Part shown: in pieces, positions 7,198 through 12,976 of the stretch
Numbering within the stretch: position 1 is the stretch's first letter
Layout: each line of letters starts with the position of its first letter
From: Acetobacteraceae bacterium
GTDB lineage: Bacteria > Pseudomonadota > Alphaproteobacteria > Acetobacterales > Acetobacteraceae
Length of the DNA stretch: 13,619 nt
Direction of reading: 5' to 3'
Assembly: GCA_947446625.1 (NCBI GenBank)
Contig: CANFIE010000058.1
Coordinates: 1-13,619, forward strand
Position numbers and translations under genes: made by a program
The notes under the pieces: model-generated
The model's database searches: none
What the model was told of the DNA's origin: nothing
Seen by the model: only the letters and a program-made list of their open reading frames with translations

Positions 7198-8418
7198 ATG
7201 TCGGCCACCACTGCCACCCGCACCGCCGGGGTGCTGATAACCTGTGGCGTGCTCTGCGCCGCGCTGGCCATGGGGCTGCGCAACAGCTTTGGCCTGTTCC
7301 TGGCGCCCATGGTGCAGGCCCATGCCTGGACCGCCTCGGGCTTCGCCTTCGCCATTGCCATGCAGGTACTGCTGAACGGCATGTTCCAGCCCATTGCCGG
7401 GCAGATCGCTGACCGCATCGGAGGCCGCCAGGTGCTGATAGGCGGCGCGCTGCTGCAGATTGTGGGCACCGTGGGCATGGCCATGGCCGAGACGCTGGGG
7501 GTGTTCACCATCTTCGCCGGCATTGTCATGGGCATTGCGGTGTCCTGCGCCGGCATGCCGATCATCAACGCGACGCTGACGCGGCTGCTGCCCGAAAGCC
7601 AGCGCGGCCGGGCGGTGGGGCTGGGTACGGCGGGGTCCAGCTTCGGCCAGTTCCTGGTGGTGCCGCTGGTGCAGTTGGGCATTTCCGGCTTTGGCTGGCA
7701 GACCGCCATGTTCTGCGTGGCCGGCGCCGCCATGCTGATGGTGCCGCTGGCCCTGCCGCTGAATGACAGCCCGAAGCCCAAGGTGGCTGGTGCCGCCGTG
7801 GTGGCGGAACAAACCGCCGGCCAGGCGCTGAAGGCGGCGCTTTCGGACAAATCCTTCTGGTTCCTGTTCTTCGGCTTCTTCGTCTGCGGGGTGCATGTCA
7901 GCTTCCTCGGCATCCATCTGCCGGGCTTCGTGGCTTCGTGCCATTTGCCCACGGCGGTGGGGGCGGCGGCCATCAGCCTGATCGGGCTGTTCAACATTGC
8001 CGGCTCGCTCGGCGCCGGGGAGCTTTCAACCCGTTGGAAGCGCAAGGAATTGCTGGTGTGCATCTATGCCGCGCGGGGCGTGGTGATGTCGGTATTCCTG
8101 TTCAGCCCGAAAACCACCGAGACGGTGCTGATCTTCTCGGCGGTGATGGGGATTTTGTGGCTTTCCACCGTGCCGCCCACGGTGGCGCTGTGCGCCCGCA
8201 ACTGGGGCACGCGCTGGCTGGCCACCATCTTCGGGCTGGTGTTCCTGTCGCATCAGATGGGCGGCTTCACCGGGGCTTACCTGGGCGGGGTGATCTTTGA
8301 TGCCACCGGCAGCTACGACCTGATGTGGAGCATCTGCATTGCCGCCGCCGCCTTTGCCGCGCTGGTGCATCTGCCGGTGCGCGATGGGGCGCCGAAGCCG
8401 GTGCTGGCGGCGGCTTAG
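7198..8418 (+). CDS. MFS transporter (second)
   Basis: Predicted 12-helix major facilitator permease of 406 residues. The start at 7198 (MSATTATRTAGVLITCG) is chosen for its GAGAGAGGG ribosome site 7 nt upstream; an upstream in-frame start at 7054 would add a polar, non-family extension. The first helix region contains LRNSFGLFLAPM, and helices 2-3 are joined by GQIADRIGGRQVLIGG, the MFS loop-2/3 signature (G-x-x-x-D-R-x-G-x-R/K). A hydrophilic central loop is at about residues 185-205 (NDSPKPKVAG). It belongs to the same broad group as the permease at 4137-5381 but is not a close duplicate. The substrate is unknown. The TAG stop (8416-8418) is the first three bases of a type II palindromic repeat. 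Confidence 0.93.
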   Translation: MSATTATRTAGVLITCGVLCAALAMGLRNSFGLFLAPMVQAHAWTASGFAFAIAMQVLLNGMFQPIAGQIADRIGGRQVLIGGALLQIVGTVGMAMAETLGVFTIFAGIVMGIAVSCAGMPIINATLTRLLPESQRGRAVGLGTAGSSFGQFLVVPLVQLGISGFGWQTAMFCVAGAAMLMVPLALPLNDSPKPKVAGAAVVAEQTAGQALKAALSDKSFWFLFFGFFVCGVHVSFLGIHLPGFVASCHLPTAVGAAAISLIGLFNIAGSLGAGELSTRWKRKELLVCIYAARGVVMSVFLFSPKTTETVLIFSAVMGILWLSTVPPTVALCARNWGTRWLATIFGLVFLSHQMGGFTGAYLGGVIFDATGSYDLMWSICIAAAAFAALVHLPVRDGAPKPVLAAA

Positions 8419-8467
8419 AGCCTGATCGGCGGAGGCGGGAACGCCGCGCGCCGTGAATCAGTCTCTC
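8416..8467 (-). repeat. Type II palindromic repeat, single copy 4
   Basis: This is a reverse-complement relative of the tandem units at 4001-4158. On the plus strand it reads TAGAGCCTGATCGGC, then a GAGGCGGGAACGCC core, then GCCGTGAATCAGTCTCT. The core aligns without gaps to the reverse complement of the third tandem unit, matching CTGATCGGC, GAGGCGG, AACGCCGC and GCCGTGAA. The ends pair imperfectly (AGAGCCTGAT with ATCAGTCTCT), forming a hairpin straight after the MFS coding region. Its first three bases are the MFS stop codon. Confidence 0.85.
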
Positions 8468-8483
8468 GAACTAGCCATATCTG

Positions 8484-8510
8484 CCGGGGGCGTTAAATAG
8501 GCGCCCCCGG
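8484..8510. repeat. Perfect 9-bp inverted repeat
   Basis: CCGGGGGCG at 8484-8492 is complementary to CGCCCCCGG at 8502-8510, with a 9-nt AT-rich loop (TTAAATAGG). It lies between the second MFS gene and the small secreted protein, 40 bp before the latter. It is very stable as RNA, but no T-run follows on either strand, so it is not a canonical intrinsic terminator. It could be a processing hairpin or an operator. Confidence 0.6.
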
Positions 8511-8550
8511 TGCGCGCCCGCATCGGGTGGCCCTGAGGGGGAGAAAGCGG

Positions 8551-8985
8551 ATGCGTCGCCGTTTGATGCTGACCGGCATGCTGGCCATGCCGAGCCTGGC
8601 GCTGGCCCAGCGCACCCCGCCGCCGCATGCCTGGATTTTCGGCAGCTGGACCGGCGGGCAATTCCCAGCCGGGGATAGCAGCGGGCCGGAATGCTTCGGC
8701 AACCCGACCGTGGTGTTCACGCGCGAATTGGTGATGCGCGCCACGGCGCTGGACCTGACCATGCGCCAGCGCAGCATTGAAACCGTGGCGCTGGCGCCGA
8801 ATGGGCTGGAGTTTCGGCTGATGCCGCTGGGCGGGCAGGGCACGCGCATTCCCGCCGATTACGGCTTTGGCTGCGGCGGCAACCCCAACCTGCTGCGGGT
8901 GGAGCGCAAGGGGCCGAACGAGATCACCTTTCCCGGGTGCCGGGAATTTCCCTCACCGTTGAAGCGCTGCACCACCGCGCCCTGA
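8551..8985 (+). CDS. Small secreted protein of unknown function
   Basis: I do not recognise the family. The 144-residue product starts MRRRLMLTGMLAMPSLALAQ, a clear Sec- or Tat-type signal peptide with cleavage after ALA near residue 19. The mature protein is about 125 residues, opening with an aromatic stretch (HAWIFGSWTGGQFP). It contains four cysteines (PECFGNP, FGCGGNP, FPGCREF and KRCTTAP), which could form two disulfides in the periplasm. The alternation of short polar and hydrophobic runs suggests a small beta-rich domain. The start at ATG 8551 follows a GGGGGAG ribosome site; a GTG at 8527 in the same frame would mask the signal peptide. The stop lies 14 bp before the racemase-like gene, so the two are probably co-transcribed. 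Confidence 0.8.
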   Translation: MRRRLMLTGMLAMPSLALAQRTPPPHAWIFGSWTGGQFPAGDSSGPECFGNPTVVFTRELVMRATALDLTMRQRSIETVALAPNGLEFRLMPLGGQGTRIPADYGFGCGGNPNLLRVERKGPNEITFPGCREFPSPLKRCTTAP

Positions 8986-8999
8986 CATAAGGTTTGACC

Positions 9000-9632
9000 A
9001 TGCGTATTGCCCTGATCCACGCCCTGCGCCATTCGCCGCCGCCGATTGAGGCCGCCTTCCGCGCCGCCTGGCCCGAAGCCACGCTGATGAACCTGCTGGA
9101 TGACAGCCTTTCGGCCGACCTGGCCCGCGCCGGTGCGCTGGATGAGGTGATGACCGGGCGCTTCCTGACCCTTTCGCGCTATGCCGTGGCCACGGGGGCG
9201 GATGCCATCCTGTTCACTTGCTCGGCCTTTGGGCCGTGCATTGAGGCGGTGGCGGCGGAACAGGCCGGGCGGCCGGTGCTGAAGCCGAATGAGGCGATGA
9301 TTGAGGAGGCGGTGAAGCAGGGCAAGAAGATCGGCCTGCTGGCCACCTTCGCGCCCACGCTGGAGAGCATGCCGCCGGAATTCCCCGCCGGGGTTGAGGT
9401 AAAGTGCAAGCTGGCCGAGGGCGCGCTGGCGGCGATGGACCGCGGTGATTTTGCCGAGCATGACCGCCTGGCCGCCGAAGCGGCGAAGGATTTGGCGGAT
9501 TGCGACGTGATCGCGCTGGCGCAGTTCAGCCTGGCGCGGGCCAAGCCGCTGGTGGAAGCCGCCACCGGCAAGCCGGTGCTGACCACGCCGGACAGCGCGG
9601 TGCGCAAGCTGCGGCGGATGCTGGGGGCCTGA
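9000..9632 (+). CDS. Asp/Glu racemase superfamily protein
   Basis: Predicted cytosolic enzyme of 210 residues in the aspartate/glutamate racemase, hydantoin racemase and arylmalonate decarboxylase superfamily. The N-terminal strand MRIALIHAL is followed by the first catalytic-cysteine segment LFTCSAFGPCIEAV (C74), then PVLKPNEAMIEEAV and GKKIGLLATFAPT. The second half has DCDVIALAQFSLARAKPLVE. In two-base racemases a second cysteine is expected around residue 176, but here the segment reads AQFS, so a classical cofactor-independent racemase mechanism is doubtful. A single-cysteine decarboxylase, lyase or isomerase activity is possible. The ATG at 9000 is preceded by AAGG; a TTG two codons upstream is also in frame. 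It follows the secreted protein by 14 bp. Confidence 0.85.
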   Translation: MRIALIHALRHSPPPIEAAFRAAWPEATLMNLLDDSLSADLARAGALDEVMTGRFLTLSRYAVATGADAILFTCSAFGPCIEAVAAEQAGRPVLKPNEAMIEEAVKQGKKIGLLATFAPTLESMPPEFPAGVEVKCKLAEGALAAMDRGDFAEHDRLAAEAAKDLADCDVIALAQFSLARAKPLVEAATGKPVLTTPDSAVRKLRRMLGA

Positions 9633-9644
9633 GCGGCCCTTTTT
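9625..9644 (+). terminator. Candidate intrinsic terminator
   Basis: A GGGCC-TGAGC-GGCCC hairpin is followed directly by TTTTT. It overlaps the TGA stop (9630-9632) of the racemase-like gene. The stem is short (5 bp) but all G/C, and the T-run is correctly placed for plus-strand transcription. It would end the plus-strand transcript before the convergent rnhB. Confidence 0.55.
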
Positions 9645-9669
9645 ACGGATTTAGGATTTTACCGCTTTA

Positions 9670-9718
9670 GCGTCTGGTCGTCGCTGGTGGCATCATCGGC
9701 GGCGTGAATCAGCCGCCT
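9670..9718. repeat. Probable diverged type II palindromic repeat (copy 6)
   Basis: On the plus strand the interval begins GCGTCTGGTCG and ends GCGTGAATCAGCCGCC. It aligns with the repeat at 8420-8467 with one single-base indel, by eye at roughly two-thirds identity, including the identical block CGTGAATCAG. It contains the rnhB stop codon and encodes the last residues of that protein. Divergence makes this assignment less certain than the other copies. Confidence 0.5.
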
Positions 9719-10334
9719 TCAACGCCGGGGCGCGGTCCACGGGGCCGAAGCCGCGGCGGTGATGCGGGCTTGCGCCGTGTTCCGCCAGCGCGGCGCGGTG
9801 CATGGCGGTGGGGTAGCCGGCGTGCTGGGCGAAGCCATAGGCCGGCCAGCGCGGGTGCAGCCGGGCCATGGCGCGGTCCCTGACCACCTTGGCCAGAATG
9901 CTGGCGGCGGCGATGGAGAGGCTGATGCCGTCTCCGCCCACCAGGCATTGGGTGGGGCAGGGCAAAGGTGGCGGGCGGTTGCCGTCTATCAGTGCCAGTG
10001 CGGGCAGGCTGGGCAGGCGGGCGATGGCACGGGCCATGGCCAAATGGGTGGCGCGGAGAATGTTGATCTGGCCGATTTCGGCGGCCGAGGCGGCACCGAT
10101 GCCGTATTCCAGCAACCCCTCGGCGGCGGCTTGCAGCAGGGCGGCGAAGGCGGCCTGACGGGCGGCGACGTTGAGGCGCTTGCTGTCATCCAGCAGCCGG
10201 GCCAGGGCGGCGGGGGGCGGGCCGGCGAAGACCACGGCCCCGGCCATGACCGGGCCGGCCAGCGGACCTCGGCCGGCTTCATCCACCCCGGCGACGCGAC
10301 CACCGACCTGCGACTCGTATTCGAAATGCGGCAT
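9693..10334 (-). CDS. rnhB: Ribonuclease HII
   Basis: Cytosolic endoribonuclease that cuts the RNA strand of RNA-DNA hybrids and removes misincorporated ribonucleotides from DNA. Its length of 213 residues is normal. Signature motifs are all present: VAGVDEAGRGPLAGPV (D18, E19), DDSKRL at 49-54, LIDGN with D117, and GGDGISLSIAAASILAKVVRDR with D135, giving the four acidic metal-binding residues, plus YGFAQHAGYPT. The ATG at 10334 matches family N-termini (MPHFEYE). The sequence directly upstream is the end of a type I palindromic repeat (GTGCTCTA then ATG), so there is no recognisable Shine-Dalgarno site and the start would sit at the base of an mRNA hairpin. The C-terminal residues lie in a diverged repeat. 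Confidence 0.96.
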   Translation of the reverse strand: MPHFEYESQVGGRVAGVDEAGRGPLAGPVMAGAVVFAGPPPAALARLLDDSKRLNVAARQAAFAALLQAAAEGLLEYGIGAASAAEIGQINILRATHLAMARAIARLPSLPALALIDGNRPPPLPCPTQCLVGGDGISLSIAAASILAKVVRDRAMARLHPRWPAYGFAQHAGYPTAMHRAALAEHGASPHHRRGFGPVDRAPALKAADSRRR

Positions 10335-10439
10335 TAGAGCACTATGCGCCCTGTTGGGCGCATTTCGTGCTCTACAACTATTTGAAACTAGAGCAAGAAA
10401 TCCGTTCTGATGATTCCATCAGAACGGATATTGCTCTAG
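10335..10439 (-). repeat. Composite double-palindrome repeat, type I, copy 2
   Basis: This is the inverted second copy of the element at 7-111. Palindrome B is at 10335-10374 (a GCGCCC-TGTT-GGGCGC core stem with TAGAGCAC/GTGCTCTA ends) and palindrome A is at 10388-10439, separated by 13 bp. Its reverse complement matches copy 1 at about 99 of 105 positions. Even the asymmetric bases in the stems are shared, showing common descent rather than convergent hairpins. It fills the gap between the radical SAM gene and rnhB and touches the rnhB start codon. Confidence 0.9.
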
Positions 10440-10453
10440 CCCTGCGGTTGCTT

Positions 10454-10505
10454 GGGAGACTGGTGGGCGGCCTGGGGCGAGTCCGCCTTGGCCGATCAGG
10501 CTCTA
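10454..10505 (+). repeat. Type II palindromic repeat, single copy 5
   Basis: Read on the minus strand this begins TAGAGCCTGATCGGC, identical to the first 15 bases of the copy at 8416-8467. It then matches that copy without gaps at AGGCGG, CGCC and CAGTCTC, with more changes in the middle. The leading TAG is the stop codon of the radical SAM gene (10503-10505). It is separated from the type I element by only 14 bp, so two repeat families lie side by side here. Confidence 0.75.
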
Positions 10506-11618
10506 TAGCAGCGCCAACTGCCGTTCTGGCACGCGGGGGGCGGCGAACTGGGTGCAGTCCAGCCCTTGGCCGGTGGAGTTGGCGCGGCCGATGCCCAGCC
10601 GGGCGGTGGCCACGGCGAAGCGCTTGGCCAGCATGTCGGCATAAGGCCCGGAGCCAACCTGACGCTGGCCGAATTCGCTGTTGTTGAGCTGCCCGCCCCG
10701 GGTTTGCCGCACCAGGGCCAGCACGCGGGCGGCACGGTCGGGGAAGTGCTGGTGCAGCCATTCCTCGAACAGCTGCTTGATCTCCAGCGGCAGGCGCAGC
10801 AGCACATAGCCGGCGCGGGTGGCGCCATGGGCGGCGCTACGTTCCAGAATGCGTTCCAGCTCGGCGTCGTTCAGCCCGGGGATCATGGGCGCGGCCAGCA
10901 CGCCCACGGGAATGCCGGCCTGGGCCAGAGCCTGCATGGCGGCGAGGCGGCGCGCCGGGCTGGCGGCGCGGGGTTCCATGCGGCGGGCCAGGGTGGCATC
11001 CAGCGTGGTGATGCTGAGGCAGACATGCACCAGGTTGCGGGCGGCCAGGCGCTTCAGGATATCCAGGTCGCGCAGGATGCCGGCCGATTTGGTGACGATG
11101 GTGACCGGGTGGCCGAAGCGTTCCAGCACCTCCAGCACCTGGCGGGTGATCTGCAACGTGCGTTCGATGGGCTGGTAGGGGTCGGTATTCGCGCCCAGGG
11201 CCACCGGGCGGGCGATGTAGCCGGGGCGGGAGAGTTCCTTTTCCAGCAGGGCCGGCAGTTCCGGCTTGAACATCAGCTTGGTTTCGAAATCCAGGCCGGG
11301 GGAATAGCCGACATAGGCGTGGCTGGGGCGGGCGTAGCAATAGACGCAGCCATGCTCGCAGCCGCGATAGGGGTTGAGCGAGCGGTCGAAGCCGATATCG
11401 GGGCTGTCATTCCAGCTCAGCGCGGATTTGGCGCGCTCGCGGATCAGCGTGGTGGGCAGGGGCGGCAGTTCGGCCAGGTCCAGCATGCTGGACCAGCCAT
11501 CGTCGAAGGCCTCGCGCGCCGTGCTCTCAAACCGGATGGCCGGGTTGGAGATGGCGCCCCGCCCCTTGCGCATCCCGGGGAGGATCGCCGAGGCTACATG
11601 CGGAAAACCGTCCGGCAT
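10503..11618 (-). CDS. PA0069-family radical SAM protein
   Basis: Predicted iron-sulfur, S-adenosylmethionine-dependent radical enzyme of 371 residues, of the SplB-like group annotated as PA0069 family. The cluster-binding motif is CEHGCVYCYARPSH (C87, C91, C94; CX3CX2C). The N-terminal RKGRGAISNPAIRFE closely resembles the conserved start of this family, and the conserved NPYRGCEHGC and GANTDPYQPIE are present, with VTIVTKSAGILRDLD later in the barrel. The reaction and substrate are not established for the family. The ATG at 11618 has an AGGA site about 9 nt upstream; an internal Met at residue 16 is an alternative. It is divergent from the two rSAM/selenodomain-associated transferases. Its TAG stop comes from the type II repeat at 10454-10505. 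Confidence 0.92.
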   Translation of the reverse strand: MPDGFPHVASAILPGMRKGRGAISNPAIRFESTAREAFDDGWSSMLDLAELPPLPTTLIRERAKSALSWNDSPDIGFDRSLNPYRGCEHGCVYCYARPSHAYVGYSPGLDFETKLMFKPELPALLEKELSRPGYIARPVALGANTDPYQPIERTLQITRQVLEVLERFGHPVTIVTKSAGILRDLDILKRLAARNLVHVCLSITTLDATLARRMEPRAASPARRLAAMQALAQAGIPVGVLAAPMIPGLNDAELERILERSAAHGATRAGYVLLRLPLEIKQLFEEWLHQHFPDRAARVLALVRQTRGGQLNNSEFGQRQVGSGPYADMLAKRFAVATARLGIGRANSTGQGLDCTQFAAPRVPERQLALL

Positions 11619-11709
11619 GGTCTGTGTTCCTCGTGTGTTCTGGTAGTTTGTGCCTGAAGCTGCGACTGATCGTCAAGAACATAATGAGAACTTACGCATT
11701 GGAATTTGC
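11619..11709. promoter_or_regulatory. AT-rich divergent intergenic region
   Basis: This 91-bp gap between the radical SAM gene (leftward) and the glycosyltransferase operon (rightward) is much poorer in GC than its surroundings, especially 11640-11708. A CATAAT hexamer at 11680-11685 could be a -10 element for the rightward operon, but no good -35 lies 16-18 bp upstream. The composition suggests promoter DNA rather than coding sequence. Confidence 0.4.
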
Positions 11710-12369
11710 GTGCTGGCAATTGTCATTCCCACCCTGAACGCGGCGCGCGGCCTGCCCGCCACCCTGGCCGCCTGTGCCGAGGCGCGGGCGCCGGTGGTGA
11801 TTGCCGATGGCGGCAGCCGCGACGGCACCCAGGCGCTGGCGCTGGAACTCAATGCGCAACTGGTGCTGACGCCCAAGGGGCGGGGGCCGCAGCTGGCCGC
11901 CGGGGCGCGGGCCACGCCGGCGGAATGGCTGCTGTTTCTGCATGCCGATACACGGCTGGCGCCGGGCTGGTACGCCGCCGCGCAGCGCCACATGGCCGAG
12001 GCGCCGGGCTGCGCGGGGTATTTCCGCTTTGCGCTGGATGACGCGGCGCCCGAGGCCAGGCGGCTGGAGCGACGCGTGGCCTGGCGCTGCCGGGCGCTGG
12101 CGCTGCCGTATGGGGACCAGGGGCTGCTGATCTCGCGGGCGCTGTATGAGGAAGTGGGTGGGTTTCGGCCGCTGCCGCTGATGGAGGATGTGGATTTGGT
12201 GCGGCGGCTGGGGCGGCGGCGGTTGCGGGCGCTGCCGGTGGCGGCGGTGACCTCGGCCGAGCGCTGGCGGCGGGATGGCTGGCGAAGGCGTTCGGCGCGT
12301 AACCTGGTTTGCCTGGGGTTGTGGTTCCTGGGGGTGCCGCCCCGGGTGATCGCGCGGCTTTATGCATAA
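11710..12369 (+). CDS. TIGR04283-type glycosyltransferase (rSAM/selenodomain-associated transferase 2)
   Basis: Predicted family 2-like glycosyltransferase (GT-A fold) of 219 residues. It has the nucleotide-sugar-binding start VIPTLNAARGLPATLAAC, VVIADGGSRDGT at about 29-40, GRGPQLAAGA at 57-66, the D-x-D-like LHADT at 77-81, YGDQGLLISRALYEEVGGFRP, LMEDVDLVRRL at 157-167, and the family-typical TSAERWRRDGW...RN near the C-terminus. The acceptor and product are unknown. GTG 11710 is chosen because the family starts right at the first beta strand. A GTG at 11650 in the same frame would add 20 residues encoded by AT-rich DNA that looks intergenic. Its stop overlaps the next gene by 8 bp, indicating translational coupling. 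Confidence 0.85.
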   Translation: MLAIVIPTLNAARGLPATLAACAEARAPVVIADGGSRDGTQALALELNAQLVLTPKGRGPQLAAGARATPAEWLLFLHADTRLAPGWYAAAQRHMAEAPGCAGYFRFALDDAAPEARRLERRVAWRCRALALPYGDQGLLISRALYEEVGGFRPLPLMEDVDLVRRLGRRRLRALPVAAVTSAERWRRDGWRRRSARNLVCLGLWFLGVPPRVIARLYA

Positions 12370-12931
12370 GGATATCCTGATACTTTTTGCCCGGGCGCCG
12401 CGGCTGGGGCAGGTGAAGCGGCGGCTGGCGCGGGAGGTGGGGGCGCTGGCGGCGCTGCGCTTCCACAAGGGGCAGTTGGCGCGGCTGACCCGGGTGATGC
12501 GTCGCGAGCGGCGCTGGACCACGGTGCTGGCGGCCACGCCGGACCGGGCCTTCATGCGCAGCCCGTTTCGGCGGCTGGCGCAGGGGCGCGGCGATTTGGG
12601 CCAGCGGATGCAGCGGGCGCTGGGGCGGTTCCGGCGGGCGGTGCTGGTGGGCAGCGATATTCCGGGGCTGGGGGCGGCCGAGGTGGCGGCGGCGTTTCGG
12701 GCGCTGGGGCGGGCCGATGCGGTGTTTGGCCCGGCGGAGGATGGCGGGTTTTACCTGGTGGGGTTGGGGCCTCGGCGGCCGGCGCGGCCCTTTGCGGGGG
12801 TAAGATGGTCCTGCGAGGACACGCTGGCGGATACGCTGCGGAACTGCGCCGGGCGGCGGGTGGCGCTGGTGCGGCGCCTGCGCGACGTGGATACCGCCGC
12901 CGACCTGCGGGCGCTGCACCCCCGGCTTTAA
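12362..12931 (+). CDS. TIGR04282/DUF2064 family protein (rSAM/selenodomain-associated transferase 1)
   Basis: Predicted nucleotidyltransferase-like protein of 189 residues in the DUF2064 family, which usually sits beside TIGR04283 glycosyltransferases, as here. Family landmarks are the N-terminal ILFARAPRLGQVKRRLA (residues 6-22), GDLGQRM at 77-83, LVGSDIPGL at 95-103 and VFGPAEDGGFYLVGL at 121-135. Many members have GSDCPxL; this one has Ile in place of the Cys. The chemistry is unproven; a role in transferring a nucleotide or sugar phosphate is inferred from the fold. The ATG overlaps the end of the glycosyltransferase (12362-12369), so the two products are probably made in matched amounts. 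Arg content is very high, as expected for this GC level. Confidence 0.88.
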   Translation: MHKDILILFARAPRLGQVKRRLAREVGALAALRFHKGQLARLTRVMRRERRWTTVLAATPDRAFMRSPFRRLAQGRGDLGQRMQRALGRFRRAVLVGSDIPGLGAAEVAAAFRALGRADAVFGPAEDGGFYLVGLGPRRPARPFAGVRWSCEDTLADTLRNCAGRRVALVRRLRDVDTAADLRALHPRL

Positions 12932-12976
12932 TGCCGCGCAAGGCCGTGCCAGCATGGCCGCAAAGGGAGAACTTCC

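Noticed and set aside
6607..7944. 445-codon minus-strand open frame spanning the YqaA and MFS genes
   Set aside because: It overlaps two well-supported genes in other frames and its composition is typical of antisense GC-rich DNA.
11650..11709. Upstream GTG start for the glycosyltransferase
   Set aside because: The 60 bp are AT-rich compared with all the coding DNA here, and the family begins at the first beta strand (residue 1 at 11710). It remains possible.
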